64,000 bases of DNA from Spiribacter salilacus (GTDB taxonomy: Bacteria; Pseudomonadota; Gammaproteobacteria; Nitrococcales; Nitrococcaceae), in contig NZ_WJPP01000005.1 of assembly GCF_009649225.1 (NCBI RefSeq), positions 10,001 to 74,000 of the forward strand. The letters are read 5' to 3'. Of the stretch, positions 8,451 through 18,081 are shown in pieces (position 1 is the first letter of the stretch; each line of letters starts with the position of its first letter). The position numbers were made by a program, and so were the translations under genes. The notes beneath the pieces were generated by a model. It was not told the origin of the DNA and searched no databases. It saw only the letters and a program-made list of their open reading frames with translations.

Positions 8451-9838
8451 ATAACCTTCGAGAAGCGGCGCTCCATAGGCGCCGCATTTAAATAGGCATC
8501 AAATGGCATTGCCACATTGCGCAGGAAAAACCGGCCACGATCGCTCACCTGCAGCCAATTGCGCCCAATCTCAACCATCCCATCGTCTTGCAGTGGGCTA
8601 AGTGCGGCCAATGCCTCATCAAAATACTGCCTAAACACCACACCGTGCCGCTCCTCGACGGCATCAAAATCGACGTAATGACGGCACATAATGGCTTGAA
8701 TGACATCGCGGCGCAGCCGATCATCGGCCGATAGCTCAACCCCTCGCCATACGGGCAATCGCCCAGCCGCCACGGCCTCGGCATGCCCTTCTGGATCACG
8801 TCGATTTTGGCAATAGGCATCGCCAATTTGGCCAATAGAAGAAGCGCCTAAGCCAATTAAATCCAAATCGGGCCGAGTGGCATAGCCTTGAAAATTACGA
8901 TGCAAGGTCCCCTGGTTAGCCGCTTGGGCTAGTTCGTCTTCGGGCAGCGCAAAATGATCCATGCCGATATATTGATAGCCCGCCGCAGCCAGCCGCTGCA
9001 TGGCCTCAATAAGCAAGGTCAGCTTTACGCCGGCGGGCGGCAAGCTATCGTCGGCAATTTGCCGCTGAATACGAAACATCTGTGGCATGTGCGCATAGTT
9101 ATAAAGGGCAATACGATCTGGCCGAATAGCCAGCACCGCATCCAGTGTGCGCGATAACCGCTCTGGTGTTTGTAGCGGCAGGCCATACATCAAATCTAGA
9201 TTGACCGAGTGAAAGCCATTGCCACGGGCAGCGGCCACCACATCAGCCGTTTCTTGCACGCCCTGAATCCGATTGATGGCCTTTTGCACATCGGGGTCAA
9301 AATCCTGCACACCCAGACTGATGCGGTTAAAGCCCAGTGCAGCCAAGTTGGCAACGCGATTGCGGTCAACCGTTCGTGGATCAATCTCAATAGAAAACTC
9401 GCGCTGCTCTGGCGGCGCCAGCGGAAACCGCTGCCCAATCGCTTCAATTAAGCGCGCTAAATCTTCATCGCTAAAATACGTCGGCGTGCCACCCCCTAAG
9501 TGCAACTGCTCAACGGGGCGGTCGTCATCAAAGAGTGCTGCCTGCAAATCGAGCTCTTGTATCAACCGATCCAAATAGCGCTCGGCGCGCCGATAATTAG
9601 CGGTAATCACCTTATTGCAGGCGCAATAAAAGCAGACCGTGCGGCAAAAAGGGACATGCACATACAGCGATAGTGGACGCGGCATGGGGTCTTCATTACC
9701 CCATTGCACGCGCTGACGATAGCGCTGCTCGTTAAATGCTTCGGTAAATTGCGCTGCCGTGGGGTATGACGTATAGCGCGGACCGGTCACGTCGTACCGA
9801 TGCAGCAGCTCTCGATCTAGCATCAAATGATCGGTCAT
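8447..9838 (-). CDS. hemN: Oxygen-independent coproporphyrinogen III dehydrogenase
   Basis: A radical-SAM enzyme of 463 residues that converts coproporphyrinogen III to protoporphyrinogen IX without oxygen. The Fe-S/SAM motif is CRTVCFYCACNK near residue 65, and the extra Cys after CxxxCxxC is the hallmark of true HemN rather than HemW. HLGGGTPT, SIEIDPRT and IGLGASSIG are conserved family stretches, and the N-terminal YDVTGPRYTSYPTA is the HemN-specific arm. AGGA lies eight bases before the ATG. An FNR/Anr-type box 65-78 bases upstream implies induction at low oxygen. The gene is separated from the MAPEG gene upstream by 87 bases and so probably has its own promoter. Confidence 0.97.
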   Translation of the reverse strand: MTDHLMLDRELLHRYDVTGPRYTSYPTAAQFTEAFNEQRYRQRVQWGNEDPMPRPLSLYVHVPFCRTVCFYCACNKVITANYRRAERYLDRLIQELDLQAALFDDDRPVEQLHLGGGTPTYFSDEDLARLIEAIGQRFPLAPPEQREFSIEIDPRTVDRNRVANLAALGFNRISLGVQDFDPDVQKAINRIQGVQETADVVAAARGNGFHSVNLDLMYGLPLQTPERLSRTLDAVLAIRPDRIALYNYAHMPQMFRIQRQIADDSLPPAGVKLTLLIEAMQRLAAAGYQYIGMDHFALPEDELAQAANQGTLHRNFQGYATRPDLDLIGLGASSIGQIGDAYCQNRRDPEGHAEAVAAGRLPVWRGVELSADDRLRRDVIQAIMCRHYVDFDAVEERHGVVFRQYFDEALAALSPLQDDGMVEIGRNWLQVSDRGRFFLRNVAMPFDAYLNAAPMERRFSKVI

Positions 9839-9902
9839 GGGGAATATCCTGATCTTTGCATTCTAAGAAGTCACAGCCTACCGCTGCTGACACTTAGATC
9901 AG

Positions 9903-9916
9903 TTGATCTGGATCAC
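9903..9916 (-). promoter_or_regulatory. FNR/Anr box upstream of hemN
   Basis: The 14 bases TTGATCTGGATCAC match the FNR/Anr consensus TTGAT-N4-ATCAA at nine of ten positions. The centre lies about 71 bases before the hemN start codon. A TAGGCT at 9875-9880 (minus strand) sits where the -10 would be for a class II activated promoter. The core is identical to the box before ccoN. FNR control of hemN is established in E. coli relatives and pseudomonads; here it is inferred from the motif. Confidence 0.75.
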
Positions 9917-9925
9917 CCCAACGCG

Positions 9926-10309
9926 TCAGGTACCGGCAATTCCCGCCAAAATAAACAGCCCCACCACACAGGCAAACGCGGCTGTCCAAAACAACGTACG
10001 AAGGGTGGGCCGGTCTGCCACATAAGCAGCGCCAAACCCTAAACGAAGTAAGACAAACGCCACTGCCAGCACATTCACACTGGCCTGCGGCGCATCGGCT
10101 AAATGCGCGATAATCACCCCTGCTGCAAACGGCGCGAATGCCTCAAAACTATTGAGCTGCGCCCAATGCGCCCGCTGACGCCAACCTTCTGTTTGCTCTA
10201 ACCAGCGTCTCGGCCGCGCGTTATCAAAATCGCCACGCGACTTAGCCAGCCCAGCAAACAGCAGCGGGATAAAAACCGCCACTAGCACACACCAGTAAGC
10301 AATGGTCAT
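9926..10309 (-). CDS. MAPEG-family membrane protein
   Basis: A 127-residue protein with four hydrophobic segments and the MAPEG pattern: a GDFDNARPR-type loop after helix 1, then RAHWAQLNSFEAFAPFAAGV, whose NxxEaFxpF is the family signature. MAPEG proteins include microsomal glutathione transferases and eicosanoid enzymes. Bacterial members of this size are mostly uncharacterised, so I do not assign a reaction. Its start overlaps the purD stop by four bases (TCAT on the plus strand), so it is the last gene of the purH-purD transcript. Functional relation to purine synthesis is not evident. Confidence 0.85.
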   Translation of the reverse strand: MTIAYWCVLVAVFIPLLFAGLAKSRGDFDNARPRRWLEQTEGWRQRAHWAQLNSFEAFAPFAAGVIIAHLADAPQASVNVLAVAFVLLRLGFGAAYVADRPTLRTLFWTAAFACVVGLFILAGIAGT

Positions 10310-11604
10310 TTTGGCTCCTTATCGAGTTGGGCCTGCACGGCACGGTAGCCAATATCAGGCCGCATAAACACGCCATCCCAGTGAATCGCAGAAGCCGTAT
10401 CATAGGCAAGCTTTTGCGCAGCCATTACATCTTCACCCAAGGCGCAGGCACACAACACTCGACCACCCGCCGTCACAACCTGATTAGCGTTGTTCAAAGC
10501 GGTACCGGCATGAAAGATCTTGCAATCTGGGGCCGTATTAGCCGTTAACCCGCTAATCACAGCCCCTTTGGCATACTCGCCCGGGTATCCGCCGGCCGCA
10601 AGCACCACACCCAGTGCAGGGCGTGAGTCCCATTCCACCGCTACCGAGGCTAGCTGGCCATCGAGCGCCGCTAAAAACAAATCAATGGGGTCGCTTTTTA
10701 ACCGCATTAAAATGGGCTGTGTCTCTGGATCGCCCAAACGCACGTTAAATTCCAACACCCGCGGCATTCCCTGAGAATCAATCATCAGCCCTGCATAGAG
10801 AAAGCCCGTAAAACCCCGCCCCTCGGCCACTAAACCCTCTAAGGTTGGCTGTATCACGGTGTCTAAAATCCGTTGATGAAGGGCCTCGGTCACGACGGGT
10901 GCGGGTGAATACGCCCCCATGCCACCCGTATTGGGGCCCTGATCACCGGCATCGCGCGCTTTATGATCCTGTGAGCTAGCTAATGGCAGGCACTGCGTTC
11001 CATTGACCAACGCAATAAAACTGGCTTCTTCTCCCTCGAGGTACTCCTCAACCACCACGCGGGCGCCTGCCTCACCAAATGCGCCGGCAAACATCGACTC
11101 AGCAGCATCGAGAGCCTCATCAACGGTCATGGCCACCGTCACGCCCTTGCCCGCCGCTAAACCATCTGCCTTAACCACCAGCGGTGCGCCTTTTTGCTTG
11201 ATGTAATCAAGCGCCGGTGCCAGTGCATCGAAGGTCTGATACTCAGCGGTAGGAATGTGATATCGCGCTAAAAAATCTTTGGCAAATGCCTTAGAGGCTT
11301 CAAGCTCAGCAGCTGCCTGATGTGGGCCAAGGCAAGCCAAATCGGCTGCGGTAAAGGTATCTACAATGCCAGCAGCCAACGGCGCCTCAGGCCCCACCAC
11401 GGTAAGATCGATGCCGAGGTCTAGGGCAGCGGCAAGCAGCCCCTCAATATCTGTTGCTGCAATCGGCAGATTACTCACACCCGGTTCATGGGCCGTACCG
11501 GCATTGCCCGGCGCTACGTAAACGGCGCTTACCTGCGGCGATGCTGCGATCCGCCAGGCAAGCGCGTGCTCACGACCGCCATTGCCTACCACCAATACCT
11601 TCAT
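10306..11604 (-). CDS. purD: Phosphoribosylamine-glycine ligase
   Basis: PurD couples glycine to phosphoribosylamine with ATP, the second step of purine synthesis. It has 432 residues, as expected. The N-terminal VVGNGGREHALAW motif, the ATP-grasp stretch PLVVKADGLAAGKGV near residue 145, DHKARDAGDQGPNTGGMG near 215 and the metal site VLEFNVRLGDPETQ near 285 are all intact. It follows purH after 21 bases and overlaps the MAPEG gene by four bases. The fis-purH-purD order is shared with Pseudomonas. Confidence 0.98.
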   Translation of the reverse strand: MKVLVVGNGGREHALAWRIAASPQVSAVYVAPGNAGTAHEPGVSNLPIAATDIEGLLAAALDLGIDLTVVGPEAPLAAGIVDTFTAADLACLGPHQAAAELEASKAFAKDFLARYHIPTAEYQTFDALAPALDYIKQKGAPLVVKADGLAAGKGVTVAMTVDEALDAAESMFAGAFGEAGARVVVEEYLEGEEASFIALVNGTQCLPLASSQDHKARDAGDQGPNTGGMGAYSPAPVVTEALHQRILDTVIQPTLEGLVAEGRGFTGFLYAGLMIDSQGMPRVLEFNVRLGDPETQPILMRLKSDPIDLFLAALDGQLASVAVEWDSRPALGVVLAAGGYPGEYAKGAVISGLTANTAPDCKIFHAGTALNNANQVVTAGGRVLCACALGEDVMAAQKLAYDTASAIHWDGVFMRPDIGYRAVQAQLDKEPK

Positions 11605-11625
11605 GCAAGGCCTTCCTGTTTGATT

Positions 11626-13194
11626 TTAGTGTCGAAAATGCCGCTGGCCGGTAAAGAGCATAGCAATCCCATGCTCATTGGCGGCGGCAATCACCTCGTC
11701 ATCACGCATCGAACCACCTGGCTGAATAATGGCGCTTACGCCTACGGAAGCGGCTTGATCGATGCCATCACGAAACGGGAAAAACGCATCAGATGCTAAA
11801 ACCGCGCCTTGCAAAGACAACCCGGCATCTTCGGCCTTACGCAGCCCAATGCGCGCCGAGTCAACCCGGCTCATCTGCCCCGCGCCAATGCCTAATGTTT
11901 GGCCATGGCGGCCATACACAATGGCATTAGATTTCACATAGCGTGCCACTCGCCACACAAATTCAAGATCCGCCTGCAGGTCAGCATCAACCGCTTTATC
12001 AGTCACACACCGTAAGCCATCTGCACCAATCAGCGTGGTGTCTTCATCCTGCACAAGCAGCCCGCCATCAATAGTTTGCAGCCGTGTACCACTGGCTGGC
12101 TGAGGGCCATCGGCAATCTCTAAAACCCGAACATTGGCACGTGCCGCCGTTACCGCTAATGCTCCCGATTCAATGCTAGGCGCCAGAATTACTTCAACAA
12201 ACTGCCTATCAACAATCGCCCTGGCGGTGTCAACATCTAACGGGCGGTTGAGCGCGATGATGCCACCAAATACACTCACCGGATCGGTTTGATAAGCACG
12301 ATCGTAGGCATCTAAAACACGCTCAGCAATCGCCACACCACAGGGGTTGGCATGTTTAACAATCACGCAAGCGGGTGCATCAAATGCCCCCACACAGGCC
12401 CAAGCCGCATCAGCATCGGCTAAGTTGTTATACGAAAGCGCTTTACCCTGATGCTGCCGAAAGCTCGCAAAGCTGCCCGCTGCCGGGTTGAGCTCTTGAT
12501 AAAACGCCGCGCTTTGATGCGGGTTTTCGCCATACCGTAAATCCGCCGCTTTTTGCCAATAGCGGTTAAGCTGCCTCGGGTAGGGCAGCGTTTCGCCCGT
12601 TATCGAACGGCTCGATAACGCATTACTAATGGCCGCATCGTAACGGGCCACATGATTAAATGCCTCCACCGCCAAATCAAAACGGTATGCAGCGCTTAAG
12701 CCGTCCGGTTTATTAAGGGCCTGCAAACAATCGGCGTATTGATCGGGGGCGGTTAATACGGCAACACCCGCGTAGTTTTTTGCGGCGGCCCGCAGCATGG
12801 CCGGCCCGCCAATATCGATATTCTCAATGGCTTCTTCCAGCGTACAATCTGCCCGCGCCACCGTTGCCTCAAACGGATAGAGATTAACGACCAACAGATC
12901 GATGGGCTGAATGCCGTGACTTGCCATGACTGCATCATCCTGCCCACGACGACCCAACAAGCCGCCATGAACTCGCGGGTGCAGCGTTTTTACGCGGCCA
13001 TCCATCATTTCAGGAAAGCCGGTGTAATCGGCAATATCCCTAACAGAAATACCCTGTTCGGCCAGTAGCTTTGCTGTACCCCCGGTGGAGAGAATCTCAA
13101 CATCTAGGGCCTGCAGGCCGCGGGCTAGGTCAATCACATCGGTTTTATCGGAAACACTGATCAGGGCGCGTCGCACCCGAAAGGCATCGGTCAT
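11626..13194 (-). CDS. purH: Bifunctional AICAR transformylase / IMP cyclohydrolase
   Basis: PurH performs the last two steps of IMP synthesis. Residues 1-150 are the cyclohydrolase domain ([35 protein letters not shown]), and residues 200-522 are the formyltransferase domain ([45 protein letters not shown]). At 522 residues it is full length and intact. It lies four bases downstream of fis and upstream of purD, so the regulator and the purine genes are likely on one transcript. Confidence 0.98.
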   Translation of the reverse strand: MTDAFRVRRALISVSDKTDVIDLARGLQALDVEILSTGGTAKLLAEQGISVRDIADYTGFPEMMDGRVKTLHPRVHGGLLGRRGQDDAVMASHGIQPIDLLVVNLYPFEATVARADCTLEEAIENIDIGGPAMLRAAAKNYAGVAVLTAPDQYADCLQALNKPDGLSAAYRFDLAVEAFNHVARYDAAISNALSSRSITGETLPYPRQLNRYWQKAADLRYGENPHQSAAFYQELNPAAGSFASFRQHQGKALSYNNLADADAAWACVGAFDAPACVIVKHANPCGVAIAERVLDAYDRAYQTDPVSVFGGIIALNRPLDVDTARAIVDRQFVEVILAPSIESGALAVTAARANVRVLEIADGPQPASGTRLQTIDGGLLVQDEDTTLIGADGLRCVTDKAVDADLQADLEFVWRVARYVKSNAIVYGRHGQTLGIGAGQMSRVDSARIGLRKAEDAGLSLQGAVLASDAFFPFRDGIDQAASVGVSAIIQPGGSMRDDEVIAAANEHGIAMLFTGQRHFRH

Positions 13195-13198
13195 AGGT

Positions 13199-13462
13199 TC
13201 AGTTCTCTAGGCCATATTGGCGGAGTTTTTTACGAAGGGTGCCGCGGTTAATGCCCAGCGCATCAGCCGCCTTTGTCTGGTTACCATTGCACTCGTGCAT
13301 CACCACCTCTAACAGCGGCAGCTCTACTTGCTGCATCACCATTTGATACAGATCGCAGCATGGGTCTCCGTTGAGATCGGCAAAATACGCGCTTAATGAT
13401 TTTCGAACTTCTTGGCTAATCGGACCCACGCCCGAGCAGTCCTTACTTGACTGATCTGCCAT
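13199..13462 (-). CDS. fis: DNA-binding protein Fis
   Basis: A small nucleoid protein, 87 residues from the ATG at 13462. The C-terminal helix-turn-helix [25 protein letters not shown] is almost the family consensus. Fis bends DNA, activates stable-RNA promoters and assists site-specific recombination. The frame is open upstream to 13528, but GGGAG nine bases before 13462 and the MADQSS start match Fis proteins of pseudomonads. In those bacteria dusB usually precedes fis. Here prmA is 29 bases upstream and no dusB is present in this neighbourhood. purH follows after four bases. Confidence 0.95.
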   Translation of the reverse strand: MADQSSKDCSGVGPISQEVRKSLSAYFADLNGDPCCDLYQMVMQQVELPLLEVVMHECNGNQTKAADALGINRGTLRKKLRQYGLEN

Positions 13463-13491
13463 GGCAAACAACTCCCTTCCAGATCGCTCGA

Positions 13492-14385
13492 TCATAACGA
13501 CAACCGTCTTTGCATTAAAGCGCAACACCAGTCATCACGCACCTCAATTGACTCAAGATCGCAGTCATCGGCGTAGGCTGCCAGCACAGAGGCTTGTTGC
13601 TCCTTTAACAAACCTGACAGCACCAATCGGCCACCCGGCCGCACCTGAGCAATCAATTTTGGTGCCAATTCAATCAGTACTCCGGCCAAAATATTGGCCA
13701 GCATGACATCAGCCAGCGGCAACTCAAGCTGATTTGGCAAGCCTACCTGTAGCTTTGCTAACACCCCATTTTGAGACGCATTTTCTTGAGTGGCGAGGAT
13801 AGCCTGTGGATCGGTATCTACGGCGTAAACCTGCTTTGCACCCAGCTTAAGGGCAGCAATCCCAAGCAAACCGGAGCCACAACCATAGTCGATTACCGTG
13901 TTGCCTGTTGGCGGGTGTTTAGCCAATGCTTCTAAGCACAACGCCGTGGTGGGGTGTGTGCCGGTACCAAACGCAAGGCCAGGGTCAAGATGGATATTAA
14001 TGCCATCAGGATCAGGGGGCGTTGTATCGGTGGGCACCACCCAAAGGCCATGACCAAAATGCTGAGGCTGAAAATGCACCAACCATTCGCGCTCCCACGC
14101 GCGATCTGGCACGAATGTATCCTGCCAATCTTCCAGCACGCTACCGAGCGCATCCTCCAGCGTAGCGCGCAATGAATTAACCGGCGCATCTGCCGCAAAT
14201 AATGCCCGCAGTTGCAACCGCTCCCATAACGGTGTTTGCCCTGGCGCTGGCTCAAATACCGCAGGACTCTCGTCTAATTCCGCCCATGTCAGCGCGGTTG
14301 CGCCTGCCGACTCTAGTACCGCTTCAACCAGGCCGGCACGCTCCCGGGCAACGGTCAACGCAATCTGTCGCCAACCATCACTCAC
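13492..14385 (-). CDS. prmA: Ribosomal protein L11 methyltransferase
   Basis: PrmA trimethylates lysines and the N-terminus of ribosomal protein L11. At 297 residues it is of normal length. The N-terminal third is the L11-recognition domain. The methyltransferase part starts at GLAFGTGTHPTT near residue 140, followed by VIDYGCGSGLLGIAALKLGA (SAM loop) and MLANILAGVL (the NILA catalytic motif). The start is GTG, overlapping the stop of the adenosyltransferase gene by four bases. It is upstream of fis, as in Pseudomonas where prmA also lies close to fis. Confidence 0.97.
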   Translation of the reverse strand: MSDGWRQIALTVARERAGLVEAVLESAGATALTWAELDESPAVFEPAPGQTPLWERLQLRALFAADAPVNSLRATLEDALGSVLEDWQDTFVPDRAWEREWLVHFQPQHFGHGLWVVPTDTTPPDPDGINIHLDPGLAFGTGTHPTTALCLEALAKHPPTGNTVIDYGCGSGLLGIAALKLGAKQVYAVDTDPQAILATQENASQNGVLAKLQVGLPNQLELPLADVMLANILAGVLIELAPKLIAQVRPGGRLVLSGLLKEQQASVLAAYADDCDLESIEVRDDWCCALMQRRLSL

Positions 14386-14945
14386 CGGTGCTCGCCGGGC
14401 TGCCAGAGCACATCGCCCCCGGCTTCGCGATTGACCTCTCTGGCCAACACAAATAAATAGTCCGAGAGTCGGTTTAAATAGCGCAGCACTGTTTCGTTAA
14501 CAGGCGCTGCGGACGCTAGCTCAACGCTTTTGCGTTCTGCACGGCGCGCCACGGTGCGGGCATGATGGAGATGCGCAGCGGCCGGGCTACCGGCAGGCAA
14601 AATAAACGAACGTAAGGTTTCAAGACCGGCATTGATTCGATCAATCTCAGTCTCTAACCAGTCAACTTGACTGGGCAGAACGCGCAATGGCTCGTAAGGC
14701 GGGTCTTCAACCTCCGGGGTGCAGAGATCTGCACCCACATCAAAGAGGTCGTTTTGAACCCTTGCCAGCGCCTGATCCATTTCTGGAGAAACATGCAACC
14801 GACAAATACCCAGCAAGGCGTTGAGCTCATCAACGGTGCCGTAGGCAGCCACCCGTGCATCGGTTTTTAGCACTCGTGTGCCATCGCCAAGAGCCGTTTC
14901 TCCGGCATCACCAGTTCGTGTGTATATCCGTGTGAGCTTAACCAC
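14382..14945 (-). CDS. PduO-type cob(I)alamin adenosyltransferase
   Basis: A 187-residue ATP:corrinoid adenosyltransferase of the PduO family, which makes adenosylcobalamin from cob(I)alamin. The N-terminal TRIYTRTGDAGETALGDG is the ATP-binding loop, and VARRAERKSVEL and LNRLSDYLFVLAREVN are the conserved C-terminal helices with the corrinoid-contacting residues. The start is GTG at 14945 with no strong ribosome site. It lies three bases after the ppa stop, so it probably uses ribosomes coming from ppa. No cobalamin-dependent enzyme is encoded in this window. Confidence 0.94.
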   Translation of the reverse strand: MVKLTRIYTRTGDAGETALGDGTRVLKTDARVAAYGTVDELNALLGICRLHVSPEMDQALARVQNDLFDVGADLCTPEVEDPPYEPLRVLPSQVDWLETEIDRINAGLETLRSFILPAGSPAAAHLHHARTVARRAERKSVELASAAPVNETVLRYLNRLSDYLFVLAREVNREAGGDVLWQPGEHR

Positions 14946-14948
14946 CGC

Positions 14949-15479
14949 TTAGCTGCCCTGAACTCGGGCAACAGACGCCTGAATTTCAGCAAAAGCGGCA
15001 TCCCGTCCTTTCCAGCCGGTAATTTTGACCCATTTACCGGGCTCAAGATCTTTATAACGCTCAAAGAAATGGCTGATTTGATCGAGCAGCAGCTTAGGCA
15101 AATCTTCAGGCTCGTTGACCGCATCGTAAATCGGGGTGAGCTTACTGATCGGCACGCAAAGGAGTTTGGCGTCTTCACCGCTCTCATCCGTCATTTCTAA
15201 AACACCAATCGCCCGGCAGCGGATAACCGCACCCATGGCAAGCGGGAAAGGAGTAACCACCAGCGCATCCAGCGGGTCGCCATCGCCACAAAGGGTGTCA
15301 GGAATAAAGCCATAGTTGGCTGGATAATGCATGGCGGTGCCCATAAACCGGTCTACTAGCAACGCGCCAGAATCTTTATCAACCTCGTATTTCACCGGAT
15401 CCGCGTTAGCCGGAATTTCGATGATTACATTGACCTCTTCCGGCAGATTTTTACCGGCACCAATACCCTCGTACGCCAT
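14949..15479 (-). CDS. ppa: Inorganic pyrophosphatase (soluble, family I)
   Basis: A family I PPase, 176 residues, hydrolysing pyrophosphate to phosphate in the cytosol. The pattern [29 protein letters not shown] and the metal-binding [11 protein letters not shown] (the DxDPxD signature) are complete. AGGAGT lies seven bases before the ATG. It is directly downstream of a PPi-dependent phosphofructokinase, an enzyme that uses the same pyrophosphate as energy source, so the two compete for or balance the PPi pool. The gap between them (15480-15530) may hold a second promoter. Confidence 0.97.
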   Translation of the reverse strand: MAYEGIGAGKNLPEEVNVIIEIPANADPVKYEVDKDSGALLVDRFMGTAMHYPANYGFIPDTLCGDGDPLDALVVTPFPLAMGAVIRCRAIGVLEMTDESGEDAKLLCVPISKLTPIYDAVNEPEDLPKLLLDQISHFFERYKDLEPGKWVKITGWKGRDAAFAEIQASVARVQGS

Positions 15480-15530
15480 GATTTTTCACTCCTGATTAAA
15501 AAAGACTTTGCAGTTTATGTTGCAGTGCAC

Positions 15531-16790
15531 TCATCCAGCAAACGGCGGTAGACGTTTTTCTACCAGCTGAGCTTTTAAGCGCGCGTAGTCCGGCAGTCCA
15601 TTCCGAAACGGGGGGTAGTCCTCACCGGCAATCAGTGGCCTTAAGTACCGCAAACAGGCCTCGGTAACGAAAAAGCCAGACTCATCAATAAATGACGCCG
15701 GCATTTTTGCCTCGACATTGGCTACTTGCTCCAACGGCACCTCACCAATATGCCAGCGATACGGCTCGTCTGACTCACGCACAATCGTTGGCATAATCGC
15801 GTTTTTGCCTGCCAAGGCAAACTCCACCGCCGCCCGGCCCAACGCATAGGCCTGCTCCACATCCGTGGCCGAGGCAATATGTCGCGCGGCGCGCTGCAGG
15901 TAATCTGCAATTGCGTAATGATATTTATAGCCCAGCGCATTTTTAATCATCGCTGCAATGCTTGGGGCCACACCACCCAACTGCATATGTCCAAAGGCAT
16001 CGCGCGTGCCTTGATCTGCTAAAAACTGGCCATCCTGTGTGCGCACCCCTTCAGACACGACAACCACACAATAGCCATTGTTTTCAACGCTTTGCTGAAC
16101 CCGCGCTAAAAAGCGCGCCTCATCCAACGGCACCTCGGGCAATAAAATGACATGTGGGGGATCGCCCGCTTGCTCGCTTGCCAGCGCTGATGCCGCCGCA
16201 ATCCAGCCGGCATGCCGGCCCATCGTTTCTAGAATAAAAACTTTGGTTGAGGTTTCAGCCATCGAGGCCACATCTAGCCCCGCCTCACGCGTTGAGACAG
16301 CCACATACTTAGCCACCGACCCAAACCCTGGGCAAGTATCGGTAATCGGCAAATCGTTATCTACCGTTTTGGGCACGCCAATACAGGTAATCGGATAACC
16401 CAGCGCTTGGCCTAATTGCGAGACCTTGTGCGCGGTATCTTGGGAATCGCCGCCACCATTATAGAAAAAATAACCAATATCATGCGCCTTAAACACCTCG
16501 ATGAGGCGCTCATATTCTGCGCGATTTTCCTCAAGCCCTTTAAGCTTATAGCGCGCAGAACCAAAGGCACCGGCCGGGGTATGACGCAACGCGCGAATGG
16601 TTTCAGCAGACTCTGCGTTGGTATCAATTAGCGTTTCATGCAGCGCACCCAGTATTCCGTTTTTTCCCGCATACACCGTGCCAATTTGATCAGGATGCTC
16701 ACGGGCGGCTTCGATTACCCCACAGGCGCTGGCATTAATAACCGCGGTTACCCCACCAGATTGGGCATAAAAGGCATTTTTCACGCTCAT
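15531..16790 (-). CDS. pfp: Pyrophosphate-dependent 6-phosphofructokinase
   Basis: A 419-residue phosphofructokinase using PPi instead of ATP, reversible between glycolysis and gluconeogenesis. Two positions tell the donor. The motif aligned with GGDGS of ATP enzymes reads GGGDS, placing Asp at E. coli position 104. The PGTIDND motif reads PKTVDND, placing Lys at position 124. Both are the known PPi determinants. METMGRHAGW-type sequence (LETMGRHAGWIAA) forms the sugar-phosphate site. I chose ATG at 16790 over TTG at 16799 because GGGGAG would be only three bases from the TTG. No ATP-dependent pfkA is seen in the window, though the rest of the genome is unknown. Confidence 0.95.
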   Translation of the reverse strand: MSVKNAFYAQSGGVTAVINASACGVIEAAREHPDQIGTVYAGKNGILGALHETLIDTNAESAETIRALRHTPAGAFGSARYKLKGLEENRAEYERLIEVFKAHDIGYFFYNGGGDSQDTAHKVSQLGQALGYPITCIGVPKTVDNDLPITDTCPGFGSVAKYVAVSTREAGLDVASMAETSTKVFILETMGRHAGWIAAASALASEQAGDPPHVILLPEVPLDEARFLARVQQSVENNGYCVVVVSEGVRTQDGQFLADQGTRDAFGHMQLGGVAPSIAAMIKNALGYKYHYAIADYLQRAARHIASATDVEQAYALGRAAVEFALAGKNAIMPTIVRESDEPYRWHIGEVPLEQVANVEAKMPASFIDESGFFVTEACLRYLRPLIAGEDYPPFRNGLPDYARLKAQLVEKRLPPFAG

Positions 16791-16825
16791 TAGACTCAAC
16801 TACTCCCCTTAACCGGAGCATGAGT

Positions 16826-17989
16826 TTAGCAAAGGTAATCGCGTGTGAGAGGTATGGCGTCTTTTTGTTGGCTCAACTGAAAATGGAAAACTACCAAATC
16901 GCCCCAGCGAAAAGCGCCCTCGCAGGCCGCCAAATAAAACTCCCATAAGCGACAAAACTGCTCACCCTTAACCTCAACCATGGCCTCACGCACCTGCTGA
17001 AAGCGACTAAACCAGTGCGCCAATGTTTCAGCGTAATGCAACCGCAGAACCTCAACATCAGCAACCACTAATCGCTGCTTTTCTATCGCGGCAGCCACCT
17101 CCGACATAGCTGGAATGTAGCCACCCGGAAAGATATAACGCCGAATCCACGGGTTGGTCACCGTTGGTGGGCCTGAGCGTCCAATGGTGTGGATTAAGGC
17201 GATGCCATCCGGGGTTAGGTGCTCCTGTAATGCCCGAAAAAAACGTCGGTAATAGCGCACGCCGACATGCTCAAACATGCCCACACTCACAATACGATCA
17301 AACCGCTCCGGCACATCACGGTAGTCCTGCAGCCGAATGTCGACCTGCTCGGTTAAACCCCGCTCACGAACCCGCTCACGTGCCACTCTCGCCTGCTGCT
17401 CCGATAAGGTCAGGCCCACCACTTGCGCATCCGACTGCTCGGCAATCTCTATCGCCAGCCCGCCCCAGCCGCATCCGATATCTAAAACGCGTTGCCCCGG
17501 TTGTAGACACAGTTTTTTGCGAATCAGAGCGCGCTTTGCCGCCTGTGCCGCATCTAAATCGTTCACGCCATCCGGCCAATAGGCGCAGGAGTACTGCAAA
17601 TCATCGTCTAAAAAGGCACGAAACAACTGCTCATCAAGATCGTAATGATGCGCGACATTGCGCCGAGACGTTGCACGTCGGTTCCATTGCTGCAGGGGCC
17701 GCAATACCATCTGCAGTGCATGCTGCAGCGTGCCTGGAGGCTGATCTGGAAAGTTACGCATGAGAACATTGATCAGCGCGCGTAAATCCGGCGTACTCCA
17801 AGCACCATCAAGATAGCTTTGCCCCAACATAAACTGTGGGTCCATCACCAGCCGACGCAGGACGCGCGAATGATGCAGGTCGAATACCGCCGAGGGGGTG
17901 CCCGCGCCAAATGACGCTACCCGGCCATCCGGATATCTCACCTCCAACGCACCTTCGGTGATGTGCCGATTTAACATTGCCTCAAGCAT
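16826..17989 (-). CDS. cfa: Cyclopropane-fatty-acyl-phospholipid synthase family methyltransferase
   Basis: A 387-residue SAM-dependent enzyme that adds a methylene bridge to unsaturated acyl chains of membrane phospholipids, a known stationary-phase, acid and salt response. Residues about 100-130 hold the AHHYDLDEQLFRAFLDDDLQYSCAYW substrate motif (positions approximate). VLDIGCGWGGLAIEIAE near 165 is the SAM loop, and SVGMFEHVG and the C-terminal FHFQLSQQK are conserved. Some paralogues of the Cfa family modify fatty acids differently, so exact chemistry is inferred. It is the most upstream gene of the long minus-strand run, 35 bases before pfp, and is divergent from the membrane protein at 18082. 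Confidence 0.93.
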   Translation of the reverse strand: MLEAMLNRHITEGALEVRYPDGRVASFGAGTPSAVFDLHHSRVLRRLVMDPQFMLGQSYLDGAWSTPDLRALINVLMRNFPDQPPGTLQHALQMVLRPLQQWNRRATSRRNVAHHYDLDEQLFRAFLDDDLQYSCAYWPDGVNDLDAAQAAKRALIRKKLCLQPGQRVLDIGCGWGGLAIEIAEQSDAQVVGLTLSEQQARVARERVRERGLTEQVDIRLQDYRDVPERFDRIVSVGMFEHVGVRYYRRFFRALQEHLTPDGIALIHTIGRSGPPTVTNPWIRRYIFPGGYIPAMSEVAAAIEKQRLVVADVEVLRLHYAETLAHWFSRFQQVREAMVEVKGEQFCRLWEFYLAACEGAFRWGDLVVFHFQLSQQKDAIPLTRDYLC

Positions 17990-18081
17990 TTTCCCCTCCG
18001 ATTTTAGCCATCAGGTGAATGCTGGTGCCTTAAACAGTTACCATTCATACCACTACAAGTCACCTATTTGGTATCCGGCAA

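Noticed and set aside
17164-17763. Open frame of 199 codons on the plus strand
   Set aside because: It lies wholly antisense to cfa, has a Pro/His/Arg-rich composition without any family, and has no ribosome site. It is a shadow of the real gene.
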